From positions 124,001-188,000 of the forward strand of contig CAVVVC010000006.1 in the NCBI GenBank assembly GCA_963751595.1: a stretch of 64,000 nucleotides of DNA, read 5' to 3'. Positions 17,141 to 24,658 of this stretch are shown here, piece by piece. A program made the translations under genes and the position numbers. The notes beneath the pieces were generated by a model that worked only from the letters and a program-made list of their open reading frames with translations, was not told where the DNA came from and searched no databases. Within the stretch, counting starts at the first letter, position 1. The number at the start of each line of letters is the position of its first letter. Source of the stretch: JAHEGP01 sp963751595 (lineage in GTDB: Bacteria; Pseudomonadota; Gammaproteobacteria; Pseudomonadales; JAHEGP01).

Positions 17141-17773
17141 ATGAAAGCAGTATCCAATAACACTAGCGACTCGGACTCCACTGGCCAAGGCAATCCCCAG
17201 GGCAAAGGCCTGGTACCGATATTACAGCACTGGCGGCAGTATCAGCCACGCCACGTGCCACCCAAGCCGGCGGCGCAATTGCTGTCTGAATACGCGACCT
17301 CGCTGTTGGTGCTGTCCGCGCGGTTCAATTTCAGGCCAATTCCAGGAAAGCCGTACTATCTTTACCTCAAACAGCGGTGCTGGCGTCTGAGCATGATTGA
17401 ACCCCAGCGCTGGGACCGCCGCGCCGGTATTTTTCTTGGGCGTTGCGAGCTGCAACAGGACATGACCTGGACCCTGCAGCCGCGCCCGGACCATGCTGCC
17501 GACCCCGAGCTATGCGACGCGTTGCAGCGCTTCCAGGATTCCCTCATCGAACGTCTCAACAGTGCCGGAACGGTGGCGGGACAACTACCCTACTACGTTG
17601 CCGAACTCCCGTTTTACCAGCGCCTGGCGGCCAACGGCCTGGCCACTTCGGTGGAGCTGTCAGCGGGCAACTCCGGGCTATTGCAGCAACCGGCATCGCA
17701 CTGGCTGGGCGCGGCCGCTATTCGCCAAGGACTGTTGCCCCTGGACAGCGATGTTGCAGCAGCGGACGCATAG
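17141..17773 (+). CDS. Conserved hypothetical protein (DUF2452-like)
   Basis: The product (210 residues from ATG 17141, 234 from an upstream start at 17069) is soluble. It contains NPQGKGLVPILQHW and ARFNFRPIPGKPYYLYL, followed by WRLSMIEPQRW. The motifs resemble a family of unknown function that I recall as DUF2452, but this is not certain. No enzyme motif, signal or membrane segment is visible. It stands alone between hopJ-like and yecA-like genes. Confidence 0.65.
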   Translation: MKAVSNNTSDSDSTGQGNPQGKGLVPILQHWRQYQPRHVPPKPAAQLLSEYATSLLVLSARFNFRPIPGKPYYLYLKQRCWRLSMIEPQRWDRRAGIFLGRCELQQDMTWTLQPRPDHAADPELCDALQRFQDSLIERLNSAGTVAGQLPYYVAELPFYQRLAANGLATSVELSAGNSGLLQQPASHWLGAAAIRQGLLPLDSDVAAADA

Positions 17774-17939
17774 CCCAACCCCGGCAGCCCTGCCCTGCCA
17801 TTGACCGGGGGCCGTGCCATATTGCTGCCCGGGGAATAAACGGCGGCCTTCCAATACCAGCGCATAACAATCTTGTTGGCCCGGAGGCTACCGTTTAAAC
17901 TGGCCTGTACCCCTTATGCTCCGGCCAAAAGGAATTGGA

Positions 17940-19304
17940 ATGTACACTGATAATCCCCGGGTCCAGCGGTTGATGCGTATCGGACAGCCCAATTGGGGCC
18001 ACGAATGGTCTGACTATGTGGCCGTATATCATCTTGGCCCCGGCGATATTCCAGACCTGCTGGAACTGTTCCAGACACTGTTCGAGGGTGACGCCGACCA
18101 ACACCCCGAACCATGGGGCCGGTTGCACGCCTGGCGCGCGCTCGGCCAGCTGGGCGACGCGGCCGCAATCGCGCCCATTATCCTCAGCTTCGACACCCTG
18201 TACGAGGACGACTCGGCACTGGAAGAACTGAGCACGGTCATGGGCATGCTCGGGACCCCGGCCATCGCGCCCCTGGCCGACTACTGGCAGCAGCCTGGCA
18301 AGGATGAATTCGCCTATGTCATGGCAATCGATTCGCTGGCAAAAATCGCCCATCGCCACCCCACCACCCGGGACCAGGTGCTTGCTATTTTTACCCGCTA
18401 TTTGGTGGAACCTGAGGAGTCGTTTCCGGTGCTCAATGCGCTGCTGGTTGCCCACATGGTAGAGCTTGATGCCAGGGAGTGCATCGACGATATCCGCCGG
18501 CTGTATGCGCTGGAATGTGTCGACCTTGGGTGCAATGGCGATATCGAGGATGTGGAGATCGCCCTCGGCCTGCGCCAGCATCGCAGCACCCCCAGGCCCG
18601 ACCTGGGCGCCGCAAGCAGTGCGCAAGTGGCACCGGAGCTTCCCGAACCTGAAGCCGACGATTTCCTGGGCATCCTCAATTACACCCTTTACAAAAAAGG
18701 CGGGGAAGACGCGATTTTCGATGTGTCCGAACTCGACGGCTTTTTTGCCGCGGTAGCCTGTGCCCCCCAGCTCGTTGCTCCATCGGTCTGGATGCCGGCC
18801 ATATGGGGAGGCAGTGAACAATCTCCCCAATGGGATGACCAGGAAGAGTTCGAACGCTTTACCACGCCACTGTTCGCCTACTACAACATGGTGGTCAGTG
18901 GACTCCGCGAAGACGATTACGAGCCCCTGTTTCTGGAGAACATCCGGGGCGACAAACCGGTGCTGGTAGTCGATGATTGGTGCGAAGGCTTTATGCGGGG
19001 ACTGAGCCTGTGGGGCGGCGCCATTGGCGAGGGAGATATGCCAGTGGTGGAGGAGTGCCTGGCGCCCATCCAGTTTTTCACCGGTGCCGTTGATGATGAT
19101 ACCCGCATGGATCTACCGGCCAGCGACATCGAGGCCCTGCAGGAAAGTATCTACCCTTCGGTGTTGCGCCTCCACCGCTATTTTTTCAAGGCCGTCAAAC
19201 GCGCCAGCACCACCGTGATCCACGCCACCCCCAAAACCGGCCGCAACGAGCCCTGCCCCTGCGGCAGCGGTAAAAAATACAAAAAGTGCTGTGGCTTGAA
19301 CTAG
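17940..19304 (+). CDS. UPF0149/YecA-like protein with C-terminal SEC-C motif
   Basis: This 454-residue soluble protein starts at ATG 17940 after AAGGAA. The N-terminal half has helical, HEAT-like repeats (WRALGQLGDAAAIAPIILSF, then ELSTVMGMLGTPAIAPLADYW). The middle is a UPF0149/YgfB-like domain (DDWCEGFMRGLSLWGGAIGEG). The C-terminus is a canonical SEC-C zinc motif (NEPCPCGSGKKYKKCCG). The ordinary YecA is about half this length, so the helical-repeat extension is a notable fusion. The role is probably protein-protein interaction. The stop codon is immediately followed by the left end of the insertion sequence. Confidence 0.85.
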   Translation: MYTDNPRVQRLMRIGQPNWGHEWSDYVAVYHLGPGDIPDLLELFQTLFEGDADQHPEPWGRLHAWRALGQLGDAAAIAPIILSFDTLYEDDSALEELSTVMGMLGTPAIAPLADYWQQPGKDEFAYVMAIDSLAKIAHRHPTTRDQVLAIFTRYLVEPEESFPVLNALLVAHMVELDARECIDDIRRLYALECVDLGCNGDIEDVEIALGLRQHRSTPRPDLGAASSAQVAPELPEPEADDFLGILNYTLYKKGGEDAIFDVSELDGFFAAVACAPQLVAPSVWMPAIWGGSEQSPQWDDQEEFERFTTPLFAYYNMVVSGLREDDYEPLFLENIRGDKPVLVVDDWCEGFMRGLSLWGGAIGEGDMPVVEECLAPIQFFTGAVDDDTRMDLPASDIEALQESIYPSVLRLHRYFFKAVKRASTTVIHATPKTGRNEPCPCGSGKKYKKCCGLN

Positions 19305-19401
19305 ACATTATGTAGTGACCTACCCGTCCTCAATGCCGTGGATTAAGCTTGGGACGGAACATCTTCGGCTCAGAGCCATAATTGAGGAGGGTAGATAGAT
19401 C

Positions 19402-20529
19402 ATGCACGAGTTTATCAAGTATGTGGGCTTGGATACACACAAGGAAACGGTTGCAGTTGCCATTGCGGATAGATCCGGTGGGCGACCAAGTTACTACGGT
19501 GAGATTGTGAATACGCCCATGGCGCTGGCGAAACTGATGAAGGACATCAGCCCCCACGGGGAAGTGGTTTCCTATTGCTATGAAGCGGGCCCATGCGGGT
19601 ATGGTATCTATCGTCAGATCCGTAATTCTGGACATGATTGCAGTGTTGTGGCGCCCTCGCTGATACCGACCAAGCCAGGCGATCGGGTGAAAACAGATCG
19701 GCGTGACAGTGAGAACCTGGCACGCCTGCATCGAGCGGGTGAGTTAACGCCGGTCTGGGTGCCTGACCAGGAGCAGGAAGCCATTCGCGATCTGACGCGT
19801 GCGCGGGAGGATATGAAGCATCTTGAGCGCCAGGCTCGGCAGCGCTTAAGTGCCTTTTTATTGCGCCACAACCAGCGCTATGACAGCGGCAAAAGCAAAT
19901 GGACCCAGGCTTACTGGCGTTGGCTGGAGCGCATCAAGTTCTCCCACGCTGTGCAACAAGTGGTGTTCCAGGAATACATCGATAGTGTGAAGCAGCAGCA
20001 ACAGCGCGTGGCTGATCTTGAGCAGGCCATGCATGAGGCGCTGGCGGATTGGAGTCTGGCCCCGGTGGTGGAAGGCTTGATGGCACTGCGAGGTTGTCGC
20101 CTGGTCACTGCGATGACCATCATGGCGGAACTGGGTGATATCACGCGTTTTGATTCGCCACGGCAGTTGATGAAGTATCTGGGTTTGGTGCCCAGCGAAT
20201 CCTCGAGTGGACCAAAGGTTCGTCGAGGGGGCATTACCAAAACGGGCAATGGTCATGTCCGGCGGGTGCTGGTGGAGGCCGCGTGGTGCTATCGGTTTCC
20301 AGCGCGTAAAACCGCACCGCTACAGCGACGGGCTGAACGCTGCTCTGAAGAAGTACAAGCGATCGCGTGGAAGGCACAGAAGCGCCTGTGTGGTCGATAC
20401 CAGGCGTTAAGTCAGCGAGGGTTGCTGCCGCAGAAAACCTGCACGGCTATTGCTCGGGAACTGAGCGGATTTATTTGGGCGATAGCCTGCGAGTTGATGC
20501 CAAAGCCCACAGCTGCGGTGAATGCATAG
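19402..20529 (+). CDS. IS110 family transposase (DEDD recombinase)
   Basis: The 375-residue recombinase has an N-terminal RuvC-like DEDD domain: GLDTHKE (Asp), CYEAGPCGYG (Glu) and KTDRRDSENLARLH (Asp-Asp). A coiled-coil linker (about 185-225) follows. The C-terminal transposase_20 domain has LGLVPSESSSG, which contains the candidate catalytic serine, and RRGGITKTGNGHVRRVLVEAAW. All catalytic motifs are intact, so the enzyme is probably active. A GAGG ribosome-binding site precedes it. Family members are guided by a structured RNA encoded in the non-coding end of the element. Confidence 0.95.
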   Translation: MHEFIKYVGLDTHKETVAVAIADRSGGRPSYYGEIVNTPMALAKLMKDISPHGEVVSYCYEAGPCGYGIYRQIRNSGHDCSVVAPSLIPTKPGDRVKTDRRDSENLARLHRAGELTPVWVPDQEQEAIRDLTRAREDMKHLERQARQRLSAFLLRHNQRYDSGKSKWTQAYWRWLERIKFSHAVQQVVFQEYIDSVKQQQQRVADLEQAMHEALADWSLAPVVEGLMALRGCRLVTAMTIMAELGDITRFDSPRQLMKYLGLVPSESSSGPKVRRGGITKTGNGHVRRVLVEAAWCYRFPARKTAPLQRRAERCSEEVQAIAWKAQKRLCGRYQALSQRGLLPQKTCTAIARELSGFIWAIACELMPKPTAAVNA

Positions 20530-20544
20530 TCCAGGGGAAAGAGC

Positions 20545-20803
20545 GCTTAAACAGGTTAGAAACAATGAGCACTTGGGTCAGGTCAGGGGTCGCCAGGTAG
20601 GAGAATCCTCGGGCCTGCTAAGAGGCCGCCGGGCAACCGGCAGGACCCTCGACCCTAGATAGAGGTAGCTCCACGACGAAGATTTGTCAGGCGGCACCGA
20701 CCCGCGAATATCAGACTGATCAACCGTCGTTAAACGCTATCCCTGATCTGTCTCAAGTGCTTGCTGAGAGGAAAAACATGCAAGAATAATGTTATCGATT
20801 GAC
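20545..20803 (+). ncRNA. Candidate bridge (seek) RNA of the IS110 element
   Basis: The 290-base right end has no gene but rich secondary structure. GGGTCG (20587-20592) can pair with CGACCC (20650-20655). It encloses AGGA-GAA-TCCT (20599-20609) and GCCGG-GCAA-CCGGC (20628-20641), a tetraloop hairpin. IS1111-type elements are known to encode their target- and donor-binding guide RNA in this position. The exact ends and the guide loops were not determined, so the call rests on position and fold. Confidence 0.5.
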
Positions 20804-20819
20804 AGGTCACAACATATCA

Positions 20820-20947
20820 GCAGGCTGCTGAAAAACGTGTTCGAGGCAGCGAGCGCAAGGCAAGAACCGGCGAGGGGCAACAAATGACCGGGTTGAGCCG
20901 GTTTTTAACGCTGCGATCGCCACGCAGATAGTTTTTCAGCAGCCTGC
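20820..20947. repeat. MITE-like element with 17-bp perfect terminal inverted repeats
   Basis: GCAGGCTGCTGAAAAAC (20820-20836) is the exact reverse complement of GTTTTTCAGCAGCCTGC (20931-20947). The 94 bases between contain no gene. The arrangement (short, non-coding, perfect termini) suggests a non-autonomous mobile element or a large palindromic intergenic repeat. It starts where the IS110 element ends, so the IS probably used its edge as a target. Confidence 0.75.
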
Positions 20948-21054
20948 CAGGGAGCGCGTTGGGTTTTCGGGTGGTGGCGCCGGCAGGCTCCCCCGGCCGC
21001 TGATTACCAATCAGCCGGTGCCGCGCAAACTTGCAGCCAGGGGAGGATATGTCA

Positions 21055-21077
21055 TCCGGCAGCGCGGCGCTGCCGGA
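21055..21077 (-). terminator. Hairpin after the PPK2 gene
   Basis: TCCGGCAGC and GCTGCCGGA form a perfect nine-base-pair stem with a five-base loop, 18 bases beyond the stop of the minus-strand PPK2 gene. There is no T-run, so termination strength is unclear. Between the MITE and this hairpin no gene is seen. Confidence 0.5.
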
Positions 21078-21094
21078 CTCCATCCAGTCCGTAG

Positions 21095-21931
21095 TCAGTA
21101 TATTTGCGGGATTATCCGACGACCCTGCATGGTGATCTCGTCGTCGTATTCCCCCTCCATATTGCGCTTGCCGAGTTTCACCCGGGGCCGCGGCAACGCC
21201 TTGTAGGGAACAACACTCAGCAGGTGCGAAATGCAGTTGAGGCGGGCGCTCTTCTTGTCGTCCGATGGTACGACATGCCAGGGCGAGGCGTCGGTATCGG
21301 TGGCCGCGAACATGGCATCCCTCGCCCGCGAGTACTCATACCAGCGGTTGAACGACTCCTTGTCCATGGGGCTCAATTTCCATTTCTTGCGCTCGTCCTC
21401 GATGCGGTCCTGAAAGCGGCGCTCCTGTTCCTTCATGCTGACGTCGAACCAGTACTTGATCAGGATGACATCATTATCGAGCAGCGCTCTCTCGACGACA
21501 GGGGCCATTCTCAAAAAATGCTCGTACTCTGAATCGTTACAGAAACCCATAACGCGCTCAACGCCGGCGCGGTTGTACCAACTGCGATCAAATAGCACAA
21601 TCTCTCCCGCCGCGGGGAAGTGCTGCATGTAGCGCTGAAAATAAAGCTGGGTCTTCTCGCGCTCTGTGGGCGCAGGTAGCGCCACGACCCTGAATATCCG
21701 GGGGCTGACCCTTTCCGTCATTCGCTTGATAACGCCGCCTTTACCTGCGGCATCCCTACCCTCAAAAACAATGACAATCTTGGCGCCAGACTTGCGTACC
21801 CAGTATTGCAACTTGACCAACTCGCCCTGGAGCTTCTTGAGTTCCTCCTCGTAGGCTTTCTTGGCGAGCTTTTTCGGCTTACCGGTCTCCGCCGCTTTTT
21901 TCTTATTGGTTTTCGAGCCCTTTTTGGCCAT
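21095..21931 (-). CDS. ppk2: Polyphosphate kinase 2 (PPK2), single domain
   Basis: PPK2 enzymes transfer phosphate between polyphosphate and nucleoside di- or monophosphates. The 278-residue product from ATG 21931 starts with a Lys/Ala-rich segment and then a single PPK2 domain: Walker A FEGRDAAGKGGVIKR, lid segment LPAPTEREKTQLYFQRYMQHFP, and Walker B LFDRSWYNRAGVERVMGF. The single-domain layout fits class I or III; class cannot be decided by eye. A two-domain relative lies at 40781-42262. It is divergent from the first MELST small-protein gene. Confidence 0.93.
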   Translation of the reverse strand: MAKKGSKTNKKKAAETGKPKKLAKKAYEEELKKLQGELVKLQYWVRKSGAKIVIVFEGRDAAGKGGVIKRMTERVSPRIFRVVALPAPTEREKTQLYFQRYMQHFPAAGEIVLFDRSWYNRAGVERVMGFCNDSEYEHFLRMAPVVERALLDNDVILIKYWFDVSMKEQERRFQDRIEDERKKWKLSPMDKESFNRWYEYSRARDAMFAATDTDASPWHVVPSDDKKSARLNCISHLLSVVPYKALPRPRVKLGKRNMEGEYDDEITMQGRRIIPQIY

Positions 21932-22250
21932 CGTCTTGCTCCTTCGTCTGTGAATAGTCAACCCATGTATCCGCCACTGGCAAACTCCGCCGGTTGATGC
22001 ATTTTCCGGGAGCGACCGACACTGGATCAGGTTTCAAGAGCGACCCCGAGCTACCCTCCGAGGGCCGTCACAGCTGAAGTTAAAGGCAGTCCCGGGCAAT
22101 GTCCAGAATTATTGTCCGACTGCCCCCGTAGCTCCGAGCGGTCAGAGTCAGGGGTGAAATCATCAAACCTGACACATATTTTTTGCCCGGGAACCCCCAA
22201 AAGGGCACTTTCTAGAACCCTTAAAGCAACCAAAAAATTACATAAACGAC
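21932..22250. other. Intergenic region between PPK2 and small-protein gene 1
   Basis: No gene is seen. The region contains a long imperfect hairpin at 22085-22124: GGCAGTC with GACTGCC outside, GGGCAAT with ATTGTCC inside, a two-base bulge and a ten-base loop. A second, GTCAGG with CCTGAC (22147-22173), is followed by a T-rich stretch. PPK2 transcription starts leftward from here. Confidence 0.5.
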
Positions 22251-22460
22251 TGAATTTAAAACCTTTATTCTGATCTTCACAATTTCTCCACGCTTTAACC
22301 TCATAGCCTCCAAGCTACAGCGGTGACTTTTCCCCAGGATAGTAACCATCAACTCAGGAAATTAAAGAACACCAGAGTCGACAAGGAAGGCCGAACCAAT
22401 CGACCTCCCCATAAAACCGGAAGCAGTAGCTTTCAAACCAAAAAAGACGAGGAGTCTACG
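22251..22460 (+). promoter_or_regulatory. Conserved leader of MELST small-protein gene 1
   Basis: About 210 bases before this gene align with the leader of the paralogue at 26055-26260. Shared blocks are TTTCTCCAC, CCTCCAAG, CTTTTCCC, GGAAGGCCGAAC, TCGACCTC and the ribosome-binding block AAAGACGAGGAGTCTACG. Two small hairpins are conserved in both copies: GGCCGA...TCGACC, and GAAGC...GCTTT/C just before the ribosome-binding site. Conservation outside the coding region implies function in the RNA or promoter. Confidence 0.65.
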
Positions 22461-22646
22461 ATGGAACTTTCAACTTTGTTTATCGCTGTAGTGTTTGTCA
22501 TACCGTTTGCTATGGGCCTGGTTTTACTGGGAGCAATGGTGGTCGATGCCCTTCCTGCTGTCACCGACACCCGGAAAAAAACCATCAAAACCCCGGCGAC
22601 AAGGGACAGAAAACCGGACGACATCGGATTTTACCTGCCGGCTTGA
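22461..22646 (+). CDS. Small membrane protein, MELST family, copy 1
   Basis: The 61-residue product has one N-terminal transmembrane helix (about 5-29, LFIAVVFVIPFAMGLVLLGA), then a short basic hydrophilic tail ending IGFYLPA. The paralogue at 26261 shares the first twelve residues exactly, the MGL-LGAM end of the helix and the IG-YLPA terminus. GAGGAG lies six bases before the ATG. I do not recognise the family. The membrane anchor with conserved tail tip suggests a partner at the membrane; a small toxin-like peptide is another possibility. A nine-base-pair hairpin (CTGCTTCGG/CCGAAGCAG, 22663-22701) follows the stop. Confidence 0.75.
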   Translation: MELSTLFIAVVFVIPFAMGLVLLGAMVVDALPAVTDTRKKTIKTPATRDRKPDDIGFYLPA

Positions 22647-22746
22647 GCCATCAGCGGCACGGCTGCTTCGGACAGACACTGCCCGTATCTGCCCGAAGCA
22701 GTCCGGACCATGGATACCAGCACCTTGATTGACCGGGAACACCGTC

Positions 22747-24218
22747 ATGGACCTTGAGCTAGCAGAGTGCGAGCAGTTGAGCGAACGTCTCGCGCAGATA
22801 GGCCCGCAGCTGGACCGCTACCTTGAATTTGAATACCCCGACGCCATGCACCGCGCTGCCAGCTGGCGTGCCGCCCTTGGTGGCGAATTACCGCAGCAGG
22901 GTATCGGCATGGATCAGCTGATCGATGAAATGGGCCGCCATCTGATTCCCAACGGCTCGCAGATTCCCAAGCCCGGTTGTACCTCGTTTATTACCACCGG
23001 TGCCTCATCCGCCGGGGCACTGGCTACCCTGTGTGGTGCCGTCGCATCCCCGCAGCGCCTTGGTCTTACCGCTTTCAATTACCTGGAAGAGGTGTCACTG
23101 CGCTGGCTGGCCGATATGCTTGAACTGCCCCCCGGCATGACCGGCATCTACAGCAGTGGTGGCTCGGTGGCCAATCTGGTGGCACTGGGCGCGGCCAGAC
23201 AGTCGGCGTTCGAGGCCATCGGCATTGACCCAGGTGCCGACGGTATTACCCGACGCTGCCGCATATACGCCAGTAGTAGCAGCCACCGTACCATTCATCG
23301 GGCCGCGGCGGTGCTGGGTATGGGTCGCAACTCGATTGTCACAATTCCAGTGGATAGCCGTGGCAGGCTATGTACCGGGGCCCTGCGCCGTCAGTTGCAG
23401 AAGGATACTCAGGGCCGCGATCTGCCGGTCGCGATTGTCGCCAACGCCGGTTGCACCAGCACCGGTGCCATCGACCCCCTCGCCGCCATCGCCGAGCTTG
23501 CGCAGGAGTTCGGCATCTGGTTTCACGTCGATGGTGCCTATGGCTTACCGGGCATCCTCGACCCCACCGTGCGCCAGCTTTACCAGGGCCTTGATAGGGC
23601 CGACTCGGCCATCGTCGACCCCCACAAGTGGCTGGGCGCACCCGTGGGAATTGGCGCCACCTTTGTTCGTGACCGCAGTCTCTTGTTGCGCGCGTTTACC
23701 CGGGCCCGTCAGACTACCTGGAAAGTGCTACCAGCGATGACAACGTAGAGCACTCCATGGACAGCCTAGGCATTCCCTATTACGACTTTGGTGTTGAGCT
23801 CTCCGCTCCCAGTCGGGGCGCCGTGGTATGGGCGCTGATTCGAGAGATCGGCGTAGACGGTATGCGTCAACGCATCGGTCGCCACAACGCCATGGCACGC
23901 TACGTTGCCAGGCAGGCGCAAGAGTCAACTGAACTGGAATTACTGCAGCCACCAACCCTGTCGATCTGTTGCTTTCGTTTCATTTCGCCGCGCTACAGCG
24001 ACCTCAACGAACTGAACCGCCGCATTCATCGCCAGCTGGTGCGCAACGGCAAAAATATCCCCAGCACCGCCATGATTGGCGATGCACTGGCCATTCGACC
24101 CTGCTTCGTCGGTGCCCGCACCGGCTGGCAGCAGGCCGTCGACCTGGTGGAGGAAGTGGTCGCCGTCGGGCGCGAGATTATCGCCCGGCACGGCGACACC
24201 GAGCCGCATCAAAAATAG
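22747..24218 (+). pseudogene. PLP-dependent group II decarboxylase, frameshifted
   Basis: Two reading frames together make one pyridoxal-phosphate decarboxylase of about 490 residues (glutamate/aromatic amino-acid decarboxylase superfamily). The first frame runs to 23748 and includes YSSGGSVANLVAL, the PLP-stacking region and the Schiff-base lysine in DPHKWLGAPVG. Homology then leaves this frame near 23700 and continues in another (GPSDYLESATSDDNVEHSMDSLG and on to 24218). A single-base loss in the GC-rich stretch around 23700 explains it. It is either a true pseudogene or a sequencing error. The start at ATG 22747 is preferred over TTG 22729. The substrate is unknown. Confidence 0.85.
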
Positions 24219-24250
24219 GAACTGCCCCGAATAACAAAGGATAATTATCA

Positions 24251-24535
24251 TGGGCAAGCGCTATAACAATATACTTGAAACCATAGGCAACACCCCGGTG
24301 GTCAAGCCCAACAAGCTGGGCCCGAAGGGCGTTAACCTATTCGTCGAAGTCGAATCCTTTAACCCCATCGGCTCGATCAAAGACAGGCTGGCACTGGGGT
24401 GATCGAGGATACCGAGCGCCCTTGGGAGCTGCAACCGGGCCAAACCATCGTCGAAGCCACCAGCGGCAACAGCGGCATTGGCCTCCCCATGGTGAGTGCC
24501 CACAGGGGCTATCCTCTGGTCGGCTTCGCCACAGA
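24251..24535 (+). pseudogene. Cysteine synthase (CysK/CysM) remnant
   Basis: The first 50 codons read ILETIGNTPVV and NPIGSIKDRLAL, the N-terminus and PLP-lysine region of O-acetylserine sulfhydrylases. A stop follows at 24400. Homology resumes one frame away (GVIEDTER, then GQTIVEATSGNSGIGL and GYPLV) and is lost after about 24535, so roughly the last two thirds of the enzyme are gone. The frameshift lies in a G-run and could be an error, but the truncation cannot. It follows the frameshifted decarboxylase by 32 bases, so both belong to one decaying operon. Confidence 0.85.
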
Positions 24536-24658
24536 GCTGCGATTCAAGGCGCCGCCGTACCAGTGCCCAACGGGTCTGAGGTGCCTTGAGCTCCCCTTTG
24601 GCGCCGGCACGCCCCTGTCGTTCTGCTGGCAGACTACGGTTGATGTAATTTACGGGTA

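Larger units (their letters stand above)
19305..20819 (+). mobile_element. IS110 family element (IS1111-like), apparently complete
   Basis: The element consists of one transposase gene, a short left end (about 97 bases) and a long right end (about 290 bases). Subterminal inverted repeats are ATGTAGTGACCT (19310-19321) and AGGTCACAACAT (20804-20815), 11 of 12 matching. The exact termini are not fixed, because IS110 elements make no target duplication. The long non-coding end downstream of the gene is the IS1111 arrangement. The left end abuts the stop of the YecA-like gene and the right end abuts a MITE-like repeat. Confidence 0.85.

Noticed and set aside
20367..20600. 77-codon frame overlapping the end of the IS110 transposase
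   Set aside because: Out of frame with an intact transposase and without its own start signals; the region beyond the stop is better explained as structured RNA.
22147..22185. Rho-independent terminator
   Set aside because: The stem (GTCAGG/CCTGAC) is only six base pairs with a 15-base loop, and no plus-strand gene ends nearby.
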